Shown here: positions 29,041-36,400 of the stretch, one piece after another
How positions within the stretch are numbered: the stretch's first letter is position 1
Layout of the letters: every line of letters begins with the position of its first letter
Assembly (NCBI GenBank): GCA_046727735.1
Contig: JBKPDF010000046.1
Coordinates: forward strand, 6,695-70,694
Direction of reading: 5' to 3'
Source: AP-16 sp046727735
Lineage (GTDB): Bacteria > Pseudomonadota > Alphaproteobacteria > Rhizobiales > Xanthobacteraceae
DNA: 64,000 nt
The notes under the pieces: model-generated
What the model was told of the DNA's origin: nothing
What the model saw: the letters and a program-made list of their open reading frames with translations, nothing else
Databases searched by the model: none
Program-made: the position numbers and the translations under genes

Positions 29041-29987
29041 GTCTCGCGTTTCCCCAACAGCCCGGTTGGCCGGAAGATCAGGATCAAGATGAGCAACAGA
29101 TACGGGATGATCGGCGCGATCTGCGCCACGGTCACTTGCCACAAGTCGTGCAGGATCGTTCCCGTAGCCGGCGTGAACCCCACTCCGGCGAACAGGTCCG
29201 AAACCGAATAGTTGAGGGAGACCGCGAAGGTCTGGACCAGGCCGATCAGCAGCGAGGCGACGAACGCGCCCGACAGCGAGCCTAGCCCCCCGACCACGAT
29301 CACCACGAACAGGATCGGTCCGAGCACCGCCGCCATGTTGGACTGCGTGACGAGCGCCGGGCCGGCGATCACCCCGGCAACCGCGGCCAATCCGGTGCCG
29401 ACGCCGAATACCAGCATGAACACTCTCGGCACGTTGTGGCCGAGCATCGCCACCATGTTGGGGTGCGTCAGCGCCGCCTGGATGATGAGTCCGACCCGGG
29501 TCTTGGTCAGCACGGCGAGCAGCACCGCAAAGATCGCGATCGCGGTCAGCAGCTCGAACATCTTGTAGGCCGGGTAGTTCGTGGTGAACACCGTGAGCGC
29601 GCTGAAATCGAGCGACGGCGGGATGCGGTAATCGACCGGGACCTTGCCCCAGATCATCTGCACCACTTCCTCGATCACGAACGCGAGCCCGAACGTGAAC
29701 AGCAGCTCGGCGACGTGCCCGTGGCGATGCACGTTGCGCAGCCCGTAGCGTTCGACGAGGGCGCCGACGGTGCCGACCAGCACCGGCGCGAGCACGAAGG
29801 CCGGCCAGAATCCCAGCCATTGACTGATCTGAAACCCGAAAAAAGCCCCCAGCATGTAGAAGCTGGCGTGAGCGAAGTTCAGCACGCCCATCATGCTGAA
29901 GATCAGGGTGAGGCCGCTCGCCATCAGGAACAGCAGCATGCCGTAGAGCACGCCATTCAAGGTCGAGATCACCACCAGTTCCAGCAT
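29037..29987 (-). CDS. livH: Branched-chain amino acid type ABC transporter permease (LivH)
   Basis: A 316-residue inner-membrane permease, first gene of the livHMGF set. I chose the ATG at 29987 (MLELVVISTLNGVLYGMLLFLM) because GGGAG lies six bases upstream; an open frame extends to 30044. The conserved GLTLIFSMMGVLNFAHASFYMLG and the coupling region NPNVVAML-like HPNMVAMLGHNVPRVF are present. No periplasmic binding-protein gene accompanies the cassette in this window, so its ligand must be delivered by a protein encoded elsewhere. Confidence 0.93.
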   Translation of the reverse strand: MLELVVISTLNGVLYGMLLFLMASGLTLIFSMMGVLNFAHASFYMLGAFFGFQISQWLGFWPAFVLAPVLVGTVGALVERYGLRNVHRHGHVAELLFTFGLAFVIEEVVQMIWGKVPVDYRIPPSLDFSALTVFTTNYPAYKMFELLTAIAIFAVLLAVLTKTRVGLIIQAALTHPNMVAMLGHNVPRVFMLVFGVGTGLAAVAGVIAGPALVTQSNMAAVLGPILFVVIVVGGLGSLSGAFVASLLIGLVQTFAVSLNYSVSDLFAGVGFTPATGTILHDLWQVTVAQIAPIIPYLLLILILIFRPTGLLGKRET

Positions 29988-30166
29988 GCCGTGCTCCCAA
30001 TCGTCGTAGCGGAGATTTTTCCCGGCGGATACGAGGCGATCCACGACCTACGCTCCATGGCTTCCTACCCTGAGAAAAATTATAGTTTGTTGTTCGCCGT
30101 GAGGGCTCGATGCAACCGCGCAGAATGCTAGCACGCGAATTTCCTGATTGCCACCGGCAGGCACGA

Positions 30167-31015
30167 TCATAAGCGCCGGACCGACGTAACGACGCTGCCG
30201 AAGCTTGCGATGCGCGCCAGCGCCTCCGCGATCGGCTCGATCTGCGTCATCATGTGAAAGGCATTGCCGTGCACGAGCGTCTCGCGGTCGCGCACGATCG
30301 CCACGTGGCCGGGCCAGAATAGGAGATCGCCGCGCCGCAACTCTACCGCCGCGGGATCGGACGCGATCACCGTACCGAGTGCCTGTTCCTGCAAATCGGC
30401 GTCGCGCGGGGCCTGCTTGCCGCAGGCCTGCAGCGAGACTTGCACGAGCCCGGAGCAATCGAGGCCGAGGCTCGTCTTGCCTCCCCACAGATACGGCGCG
30501 CCGACGAAGCGCTCGGCGACGGCGACGAAATCCTGCTCGAAATTGCCGAGGGGGACGAGATGGTTCGCCGGAACATGGCCGCCGCTCGCCGTCACCGCGA
30601 AACGCTCCAGCCCGCGAACGATCGCGAGCCTCGCGCCGAGCGTGGGAGCGCCGAGCGGCGGCAGCTTGATGGAAGGACCGGGAAACAGCAGCGTGCGCAG
30701 CACCGCGACCCGATGAGTCGGCGCGCGGCCGGGACGCCCGAGCGCACGGATGGGCAGCCAGCCGACATAGCCGTCGAGCTGCAGCTGGCCCCAGGCGAAG
30801 CCCTCCTCGGTGGTTTCGTAGATGACGACCGGCTCGCCCATGAGCGCTTCGGTCGCGAGCGGCGCGTCGGGGGCAGCAGCGCGCCGGACCGGCGCCTGCG
30901 CATCGATGACCTCGTAGCGCTGGCCCTCGACGAAGCGCGCCGCCTCGATTTTTCCCGCGAGGTGCCGGGCCGCGAGATCGGGCCGCGCCGGGGTCAGCCG
31001 CGGATCGAAGCTCAC
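30167..31015 (-). CDS. NlpC/P60-family cell-wall peptidase with SH3-like domain
   Basis: A 282-residue C40 peptidase. The N-terminal half contains SH3-like segments (EPVVIYETTEEGFAWGQL, DGYVGWLP); the catalytic domain from about residue 160 has Cys187 in GLDCSGLVQ, His237 in WPGHVAIV and a following VHGNAFH. Family members cleave gamma-D-glutamyl-diamino acid links in peptidoglycan stem peptides. No signal peptide is visible, which suggests cytoplasmic peptide recycling or a missed leader. It starts at a GTG overlapping the MarR-gene stop (GTGA), implying one transcript. Confidence 0.88.
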   Translation of the reverse strand: MSFDPRLTPARPDLAARHLAGKIEAARFVEGQRYEVIDAQAPVRRAAAPDAPLATEALMGEPVVIYETTEEGFAWGQLQLDGYVGWLPIRALGRPGRAPTHRVAVLRTLLFPGPSIKLPPLGAPTLGARLAIVRGLERFAVTASGGHVPANHLVPLGNFEQDFVAVAERFVGAPYLWGGKTSLGLDCSGLVQVSLQACGKQAPRDADLQEQALGTVIASDPAAVELRRGDLLFWPGHVAIVRDRETLVHGNAFHMMTQIEPIAEALARIASFGSVVTSVRRL

Positions 31016-31362
31016 CGCGGCAGGCCCTTGGCGGCGCGCACCAGGAGGTCGGCGAGCTGCTCGACCGCGAGCGCGCCCTTCACGGTGCGCTGGATCACCA
31101 CATTGCGGCGGTCGGTCTCGTCACGGCGGCGTGCCACTAGGCCGAGCTTGCCCATGGTGTCGAGCGCGCGGGTGATCACCGGCTTGGTCACCTTGAGCTT
31201 GCGGGCGAGGCCGCGGACGCTGTGCGGGGGCGGATCGAGATAGATCGTGAGCAGGATCGTGAGCTGCCGCGGCGACAGATCGGGCTGTCGGTCGGTCACC
31301 AGCGCGTAGGAGAAATCGTGCAGCAATTTGATCGCCTGCGCCGGCCGGATCTCGACCGCCAT
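31012..31362 (-). CDS. MarR-family transcriptional regulator
   Basis: A 116-residue winged-helix protein. SPRQLTILLTIYLDPPPHSV followed by GLARKLKVTKPVITRALDTMGKLGLVARRRDETDRRNVVI is the helix-turn-helix and wing of MarR-type regulators. It is shorter than most MarR proteins (about 140-150), lacking part of the dimer helices. The ligand is unknown. It lies immediately upstream of and overlapping the NlpC/P60 gene, which is a candidate target. Confidence 0.85.
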   Translation of the reverse strand: MAVEIRPAQAIKLLHDFSYALVTDRQPDLSPRQLTILLTIYLDPPPHSVRGLARKLKVTKPVITRALDTMGKLGLVARRRDETDRRNVVIQRTVKGALAVEQLADLLVRAAKGLPR

Positions 31363-31470
31363 GACTTGCTCCCGAGCGCGATGCAGCGACCGATGCGCAT
31401 CCGCGGCAACGCCGATCGTTTCCGGCGCGGAGTATTTTCCGGCGCGCCGCTTGCCGCAAGCACGGCGCGG

Positions 31471-32844
31471 TCAGCCGTAGCGGGCGGCAAGCAGAGCGTA
31501 GAGCGCCCGCGCCGCTTGGCACTCACCGCCTTCCGGGCGCGCCGGTTTCGCGGACGGCGTCCAAGCATAAACGTCGATGTGGACCCAGCTCGTCGCCGCG
31601 CTCACGAATTTGCGCAAGAACAGGGCAGCCGTGATCGATCCGGCAAAGCCGCCGCTGCCGGCGTTTCTCACGTCGGCGATCTTCGATTCGAGCATGGAGT
31701 CGTAGCCGCGCCACAAGGGCATGCGCCACAACGGGTCGTTCTCCGCCGCCGCGCTGGCGGAAAGCTCGGCCGCGAGCGCCTCGTCCTCGGTGTAGAACGG
31801 CGGGAGATCGGGACCGAGCGCGACGCGCGCCGCACCGGTCAGCGTCGCAAGATCGATCACGAGCTCCGGGGCTTCCTCGTCGGCGAGCGTGAGCGCATCG
31901 GCGAGCACCAGCCGGCCCTCCGCGTCGGTATTGCCGATCTCGACCGACAGCCCCTTGCGCGACCGATAGACGTCGAGCGGCCGGAACGCCGAGCCCGAGA
32001 TCGCATTCTCGACGGCCGGGACGAGCACGCGCAGTCGTATGTCGAGCCCGCGGTCCATGACCATGTGGGCCAGCGCGAGCGCGCTCGCGGCGCCGCCCAT
32101 GTCCTTCTTCATGATCTGCATGCCGCTCTCGGGTTTGATGTCGAGGCCGCCCGTGTCGAAGGTGACGCCCTTGCCGACGACCGTCACCTTGGGAGCGGCC
32201 GTGTCCCCCCAGGCGACATCGATCAGGCGCGGCGCCTGGCAGGAGGCGCGCCCGACCGCGTGGATCAGCGGAAAGTTCTCGGCCAACCGCGCCTCGCCGA
32301 CGATCGCGCGAACCGCCGCGCCGTGTTGATTCGCGAGCGCGCGCGCGGCCGCTTCGAGCTCGGCGGGGCCGAGATCGTTCGCCGGCGTGTTGACCAGATC
32401 GCGGGCAAGCGTGACGGCTTCGACGATGCGCGAGAGATCGGCGGCGTCGACCTTGTCCGGCAGTTCGAGCCGGAGCTCCTTGGCATCATGCTTGCGGTAG
32501 CGGGCGAATCCATAGCATCCGAACGCGAACGCGAGCGCGGCGAGGCGCGGGTCGGGCGGCGCATTGCCGAACCGGTAGGTTCCGGCGGGTAGCACCGCGG
32601 GAAGACGCCCCGGCAGGAATCGATCTCCCGCTTTGCCCGCCGGATCGAGACCGAACAGTGCCCCGGCAAGGCCGGCAACGCCGGGCAGCAGCAAACATTG
32701 GCCGGGCTTGGGCTCGAAGCCCGAGGCATCGGCAAAGGTGCGCGCCGGGGGTTCCAGGGCCTGGCGCAGCGCCGCCCAGGTTGCATCGTTGACGAACCAG
32801 ATCGGGACTCCGGTCCCGCTGCTCGTCGAAAATGCCGGGTGCAT
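31471..32844 (-). CDS. M17 leucyl aminopeptidase family protein
   Basis: A 457-residue zinc/manganese aminopeptidase. Metal- and active-site motifs are VGKGVTFDTGGLDIKP (Lys and Asp ligands), MKKDMGGAAS and the family signature NTDAEGRLVLADAL. The N-terminal domain is divergent, as in the shorter alphaproteobacterial branch often called PepB-like. The ATG at 32844 (MHPAFSTSSGT) is preferred over an open frame 12 codons longer. It removes N-terminal residues in cytoplasmic peptide turnover. Confidence 0.92.
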   Translation of the reverse strand: MHPAFSTSSGTGVPIWFVNDATWAALRQALEPPARTFADASGFEPKPGQCLLLPGVAGLAGALFGLDPAGKAGDRFLPGRLPAVLPAGTYRFGNAPPDPRLAALAFAFGCYGFARYRKHDAKELRLELPDKVDAADLSRIVEAVTLARDLVNTPANDLGPAELEAAARALANQHGAAVRAIVGEARLAENFPLIHAVGRASCQAPRLIDVAWGDTAAPKVTVVGKGVTFDTGGLDIKPESGMQIMKKDMGGAASALALAHMVMDRGLDIRLRVLVPAVENAISGSAFRPLDVYRSRKGLSVEIGNTDAEGRLVLADALTLADEEAPELVIDLATLTGAARVALGPDLPPFYTEDEALAAELSASAAAENDPLWRMPLWRGYDSMLESKIADVRNAGSGGFAGSITAALFLRKFVSAATSWVHIDVYAWTPSAKPARPEGGECQAARALYALLAARYG

Positions 32845-32989
32845 CGCAGGTTTCCGTGGTGAGGCCCGCGGCTCTAACACGCGCTCAGGCCGCCGGAAAG
32901 CGGCCCTTGCGCCGGTTAACCGGACATTAGGGTTAACGGATTATTGCTGAGCCGGCCGGGGCGCCGTCCGCTCCGGGCGGAATGAGATC

Positions 32990-33250
32990 ATGGCTCCATT
33001 GCTGCGCGTCGGTCCGGCAGCCTCGCTGTTGGCGGTATTGGCGCTCGCCATGACGGGTTGCCAGACCGCCAATCCGATCGCGGGCACCGACCCGACGCCG
33101 ACCGGCAGCGTAGTGGCCGTCCCGGCAATCGCCGCCGGCGCACCGGGCGATACCCAGGCGCGGCGAGAGCTCGACGTCGCCGCGGCCCTCTACCGTGCGG
33201 ATCCGGCCAATGCCGAGGCTGCGATCCGTTACGCGGCCGCTGCGACCTGA
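32990..33250 (+). CDS. Short lipoprotein, probably truncated TadD-like TPR protein
   Basis: An 86-residue protein with a clear lipoprotein signal: hydrophobic LLAVLALAM followed by lipobox MTGC. After a Thr/Pro/Ala-rich linker the last 27 residues (ELDVAAALYRADPANAEAAI) resemble the first TPR helix pair of TadD pilus-assembly lipoproteins, then a stop codon occurs after RYAAAAT. Nothing TPR-like follows in any frame. With pilin and prepilin peptidase genes next to it, a truncated tadD is my best reading, but a genuine short lipoprotein cannot be excluded. Confidence 0.5.
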   Translation: MAPLLRVGPAASLLAVLALAMTGCQTANPIAGTDPTPTGSVVAVPAIAAGAPGDTQARRELDVAAALYRADPANAEAAIRYAAAAT

Positions 33251-33348
33251 ATCGCCGCGGGCGCGCTCTCGAGCTCCGCGGCCGTGACACTTGCGCCGCT
33301 CGCGGCGAGAACCGCGGCCAGAAGGGAGATGATGCGCGCCGTCTTCAT
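33229..33348 (-). CDS. Possible 39-residue secreted peptide
   Basis: A very short open frame with a convincing signal-peptide shape: MKTARIISLLAAVLAASGAS then VTAAELESAPAAIQ. It overlaps the end of the preceding lipoprotein gene by 22 bases on the opposite strand and has no strong Shine-Dalgarno sequence. It may be real or chance in GC-rich DNA; no homologue is recognised. Confidence 0.25.
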   Translation of the reverse strand: MKTARIISLLAAVLAASGASVTAAELESAPAAIQVAAAA

Positions 33349-33472
33349 GCGCTCACGTTCCGCTCACGCTTCGACCGGTGCTCGTCGCCGGATTTGACCA
33401 GCGAAACGTCAATCCATGGTTAATGAGGCGTATCGAATCGAAGTTAATCGATCGTTGCCGGCGCGCGGCCTC

Positions 33473-33979
33473 TCAGCTCGCGAGCGGGTGCATCCATATG
33501 GTTTCGGGGTAGACGATGAGCGCCGCGGCGGCGAGCGCGATGCCGTAAGGTACGCCGGCATCCTTGCGGTGCAGCCGCTCCGCCCAGTCCGCGCCGTGGA
33601 GCAGCTGCGGCAGCGGAAACAACCGAAACTGCACGATGAGCAGCGTGAGCCCGCCGCCCAGCAGCGAGGCCGCGAACAGATAGGGCAGCAGCTGGTCGAA
33701 GCCGAGCCAGAGCGCGGTTGCGGCTGCGAGCTTGGCGTCCCCGCCGCCGATCCAGCCGCAGGCGAACAGGCAGAAGGTGACGCCCAGCGCGGCGGCGCCC
33801 GCCGCGGCGTGCAGGCCGATCTCGCCGACCGCCATCCCGGAGGCGCAAGCCAGCGCCAGAAAGCCCGCGGCCAGCGCCAGCGACACCTTGTTGGAGATGG
33901 TCATCGTCAACAAGTCGCTCGACGCCGCGAACGCCATCAGGGCCGGGAACAGCAGCAGGCGGATCGTGTCGATAACCAT
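33473..33979 (-). CDS. cpaA: Prepilin peptidase, A24 family (CpaA/TadV type)
   Basis: A 168-residue integral membrane aspartic peptidase that removes the leader of Flp-type pilins at the inner membrane. The two catalytic aspartates are visible: Asp22 in ASSDLLTM and Asp81 in WIGGGDAKLA. The ATG at 33979 has GGAGG a few bases upstream and is preferred to an open frame 10 codons longer. It lies downstream of the pilin genes on the same strand, as in Tad loci; the other Tad components (CpaB, C, E, F, TadB, C) are not in this window. Confidence 0.9.
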   Translation of the reverse strand: MVIDTIRLLLFPALMAFAASSDLLTMTISNKVSLALAAGFLALACASGMAVGEIGLHAAAGAAALGVTFCLFACGWIGGGDAKLAAATALWLGFDQLLPYLFAASLLGGGLTLLIVQFRLFPLPQLLHGADWAERLHRKDAGVPYGIALAAAALIVYPETIWMHPLAS

Positions 33980-34484
33980 GTGTGTGCCTCCGTGGCAGGT
34001 GCGGGCCACGGCTGCGGCGAAATTTATACTGGTGCTCGTTGCCGATCGGTTAGCGAGACTGAGTCGATTCCGTTCGACGAATTAGTCGTCGCTCGAAGCG
34101 GCCGGATCGATCCACAGATCCAGCCCTTGATCCTCTGCGCGGCCCAATCCGCCGAGATTTCGTCGCAGGAAAAGCTCCAGACCTTTTCGGTGTAGGTCTT
34201 GAAAGAGATCGAAAACAGCCGTTCGCCGAACTGATTGGCGGTGCGATATTGATCAGTGTTTCGGCGCAACTGATCAGAAGGGAAGCAATCAATTCCATGG
34301 CATAGGACCTTGAGCCGGTGTGACGAGTGTCCGTGATAGCGCGAAGGCATTAAGGATCATGAAATCAGTCAACTTGTTGTCCGGGTGCCCCTCGCATACG
34401 ACATTTGCGGCGCACGATCACGACGAGCTCCGAGCCTGCTGACACGGCCGCCCGCAGCACGCTGCATCTGAAACTTGTGCTGGA
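33980..34484. other. Long gap in the pilus locus, no confident gene
   Basis: About 500 bases between the prepilin peptidase gene and a pilin-like frame. Two overlapping minus-strand frames (34024-34350 and 34050-34298) have codon use and residue mixtures unlike the neighbouring genes and no recognisable domain. The DNA is less GC-rich than average. It may be decayed pilus-locus sequence or the regulatory leader for cpaA. Confidence 0.4.
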
Positions 34485-34724
34485 CTACCAGACCGCCGGC
34501 AATTGAGCAGTGATTGCCAGGGCAACGGTTGCCGTCGCGACGAGAAGCGCGGTTACGATAAGGCCATACTTCGTAACGGTTGCCTGCGACGCCGGGCTCA
34601 ATAGACGCGGGACACGGCTGCCCACGGCCGGTTCCGGCCAGGTAGTGGGCGTCAACGGCCGTGCAAAGCGGACTGGCCCCGGCCGGCGGCCGGAGCCATC
34701 AGTGCTTTGCTCGAAGCGCTTCAA
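34485..34724 (-). pseudogene. Decayed Flp-pilin-like frame
   Basis: A 79-codon frame with only a TTG start whose C-terminal part, SQATVTKYGLIVTALLVATA, aligns with the pilin core GATAIEYGLIAAGI of the two neighbouring genes. The Gly before the cleavage site is Gln47 and the essential Glu at mature position 5 is Lys52, so it should be neither processed nor assembled normally. Its N-terminus is Pro/Arg-rich and unlike a pilin leader. I interpret it as a third, degenerate pilin copy; it could instead be chance resemblance. Confidence 0.45.
34675..34697. terminator. GC-rich hairpin downstream of pilin gene
   Basis: GGCCCCGGCCGGCGGCCGGAGCC forms a 10-base-pair stem with one G-T pair and a 3-base loop, about 40 bases past the pilin stop on the minus strand. 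There is no T-run, so it may act as an mRNA stabiliser rather than a full terminator. Confidence 0.4.
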
Positions 34725-34738
34725 GCGGGAAGCTCAGC

Positions 34739-34903
34739 TCAACGAACGTTGGTTGCGATGTTGTTGAATGCGTTGCTGAGGTTGTTGCCGACCAGCCCAA
34801 CAGCGGTGATGATTACCACCGCGATGCCGCCGGCGATCAGGCCGTACTCAATGGCGGTCGCGCCGGACCCATCCTTCACGAACCGAGAGAACAGAGTTGT
34901 CAT
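34739..34903 (-). CDS. flp: Flp/Fap type IVb pilin
   Basis: A 54-residue pilin. MTTLFSRFVKDGSG is a short leader; predicted cleavage is between Gly14 and Ala15, leaving ATAIEYGLIAGGIAVV with Glu19 (mature +5) and Tyr20, the Flp signature. The C-terminus GNNLSNAFNNIATNVR is nearly identical to the next gene. GGAGCT lies before the ATG at 34903. It would be processed by the A24 peptidase gene downstream and polymerised by a Tad machine, whose other genes are outside this window. Confidence 0.93.
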   Translation of the reverse strand: MTTLFSRFVKDGSGATAIEYGLIAGGIAVVIITAVGLVGNNLSNAFNNIATNVR

Positions 34904-34918
34904 TTTTAGCTCCTTCAC

Positions 34919-34926
34919 CCACGTGG
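34919..34926. promoter_or_regulatory. CCACGTGG box in pilin leader (copy 1)
   Basis: The palindrome CCACGTGG lies 16 bases upstream of the pilin start codon inside a leader shared with the second pilin gene (copy at 35357-35364). Conservation may simply reflect duplication, or mark a regulator or RNA-structure site. Confidence 0.35.
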
Positions 34927-35101
34927 TTGTCGAAGCACCGTCCGGGGGACGTCGCCTCATTTGAACGCCGCCGAACATAACGATCAATCTTTTCGCCAAC
35001 GTAAACGCAATCGCTTGAATGTACGCGGGTAGGGTTCGATAACTCTTGTCGGCAGGGCTTGCATGCCGTTGGGGCGGCTTAAGTTCAAGTAGTGGCGAGA
35101 T

Positions 35102-35142
35102 CCCAAAAACTGAACGGCTCCGGCTTGCGACCGGAGCCGTTC
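35102..35142 (-). terminator. Rho-independent terminator after pilin gene
   Basis: Reading on the minus strand, GAACGGCTCCGG, a 7-base loop and CCGGAGCCGTTC make a perfect 12-base-pair stem (35112-35142), followed by AGTTTTTGG. It lies 34 bases past the stop of the second pilin gene, so the two pilin genes are probably separate transcripts or differentially expressed. Confidence 0.85.
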
Positions 35143-35175
35143 GTCTCGAGACCGAACGGTCGATCCAACGGCCTA

Positions 35176-35340
35176 TTAGCGAACGTTGGTCGCGATATTG
35201 TTGAACGTGTTGCTGAGATTATTGCCGACCAGCTTGACGGTGGTGAGGATCACCACAGAGATGCCGGCGGCGATGAGCCCGTACTCGATGGCGGTCGCTC
35301 CGGACTCGTCCCCTACGAACCGCGAAAACAGGCTGTGCAT
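35176..35340 (-). CDS. flp: Flp/Fap type IVb pilin, second copy
   Basis: A 54-residue pilin, MHSLFSRFVGDESG leader then ATAIEYGLIAAGISVVILTT; cleavage is expected after Gly14, with Glu19 at mature +5. AAGGAGCTAGCA precedes the ATG at 35340. Sequence and the upstream leader (TAGCTCCTT, CCACGTGG, GAAGCACCG) match the first copy, so the pair arose by tandem duplication including the 5' region. A strong terminator follows. Confidence 0.93.
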   Translation of the reverse strand: MHSLFSRFVGDESGATAIEYGLIAAGISVVILTTVKLVGNNLSNTFNNIATNVR

Positions 35341-35806
35341 TGCTAGCTCCTTAGATCCACGTGGCTGTCTGAAGCACCGCCCGGAGGATGTTGTGAGCCT
35401 CGCCCCATCCGAACGTCGGGCGAACATAGCGAACAGCTCTTGCATCAACGTTAACCCGATCGACGCATTTCAGCCTATCGATATCGGCTGTTTTCGTGGT
35501 TAACCCGATGTTGCGTTCCGGGCGAGCGCCCGCGGCCACATCAGGCGCGACGTGCACACTCTACTGAGTGCATGCACGCAGCTGATAGCGTGGACCATGA
35601 CATTTTCGGGCTCCTCGACATTCAACAACAATTGTGCCGGAGCCGGTGTTCGGGGCATCGGCAATTCGCTTGTTCAGCTCGTAGAGTGAAGGAAATCCCT
35701 GGAACCACGATGAGGTTCTGATCTGGTCTTGAAGAGCCGGATGTACATGACCCCCGGCTGTCGACCAAGGTGTGCAGGAACAATTGCTGAGCGCTGCGCG
35801 CCGCCC
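35341..35806. other. Pilin promoter region and gap before lrp
   Basis: Some 466 bases without a gene. The first 80 or so are the duplicated pilin leader with CCACGTGG at 35357-35364. The remainder is relatively AT-richer and holds no convincing frame; it probably contains the pilin promoter and the 3' end of the lrp transcript. No tRNA or known ncRNA signature was seen. Confidence 0.4.
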
Positions 35807-36268
35807 TCACGGGATCGGCAGCGCGGTCGTCGATTTGATCTTCTCCATGGCGAAGCGCGAGGTGACGTTCTTGAGCGGCACCGCGGCGATCAGCTTCTTG
35901 TAGAACGTGTCGTAGCCCTGGATGTCGCTGACCACGACGCGCAGCATGTAATCGACGTCGCCGGCCATGCGGTAGAATTCCATCACCTCCGGCATCGCCT
36001 GCACCACTTCGGCGAATTGCGTCAGCCAGCCCTGGCTGTGGTCGCCGGTCTCGATCGACACGAATACCGTGATGCCGAGCCCGATCTTCTCCGGGTCGAC
36101 GAGCGCGACTCGTTTGCGGATCACGCCTTCCGATTCCAGCCGCTGGATCCGCTTCCAGCACGGCGTCGAAGACAGGCCGACGCGCTGGCCGATCTCGGCG
36201 ACCGAGAGCGAAGCGTCGGCTTGCAGAACGGTGAGAATCTTTCGGTCGATCGCGTCCATGCGGCTCAT
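35807..36268 (-). CDS. Lrp/AsnC-family transcriptional regulator
   Basis: A 153-residue feast/famine regulator. The N-terminal helix-turn-helix is DRKILTVLQADASLSVAEIGQRVGLSSTPCWKRIQRLE; the rest is the RAM (AsnC) ligand-binding domain (VMEFYRMAGDVDYMLRVVVSDI). These octameric proteins sense amino acids and bend DNA. A close match to the enteric Lrp box lies 42-56 bases upstream of the start, suggesting autoregulation. Confidence 0.93.
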   Translation of the reverse strand: MSRMDAIDRKILTVLQADASLSVAEIGQRVGLSSTPCWKRIQRLESEGVIRKRVALVDPEKIGLGITVFVSIETGDHSQGWLTQFAEVVQAMPEVMEFYRMAGDVDYMLRVVVSDIQGYDTFYKKLIAAVPLKNVTSRFAMEKIKSTTALPIP

Positions 36269-36309
36269 GGCAATCCTCGGCGGAGCGCGTCGGGCAAGAC
36301 CCGCAATCG

Positions 36310-36324
36310 GAGAATATTATTCTA
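36310..36324. promoter_or_regulatory. Lrp-like operator upstream of lrp
   Basis: GAGAATATTATTCTA matches the E. coli Lrp consensus YAGHAWATTWTDCTR at 14 of 15 positions and contains the near-palindrome GAATATTATTC, an AT-rich island in GC-rich DNA. It sits in the promoter region of the Lrp/AsnC gene, consistent with autoregulation. The match to the consensus is from memory. Confidence 0.6.
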
Positions 36325-36400
36325 TCGCAAGCGACCGGGGAATTGCACGTTCACCCACGCGCCGCTGGGCGCGGCCATCGAACCGGAAATCACCGCGATT

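Noticed and set aside
27718..30000. Apparent 760-residue fusion of LivM with an N-terminal domain
   Set aside because: The first part is a shadow of livH in another frame; LivM homology starts at 29040 and overlaps livH by 4 bases as usual.
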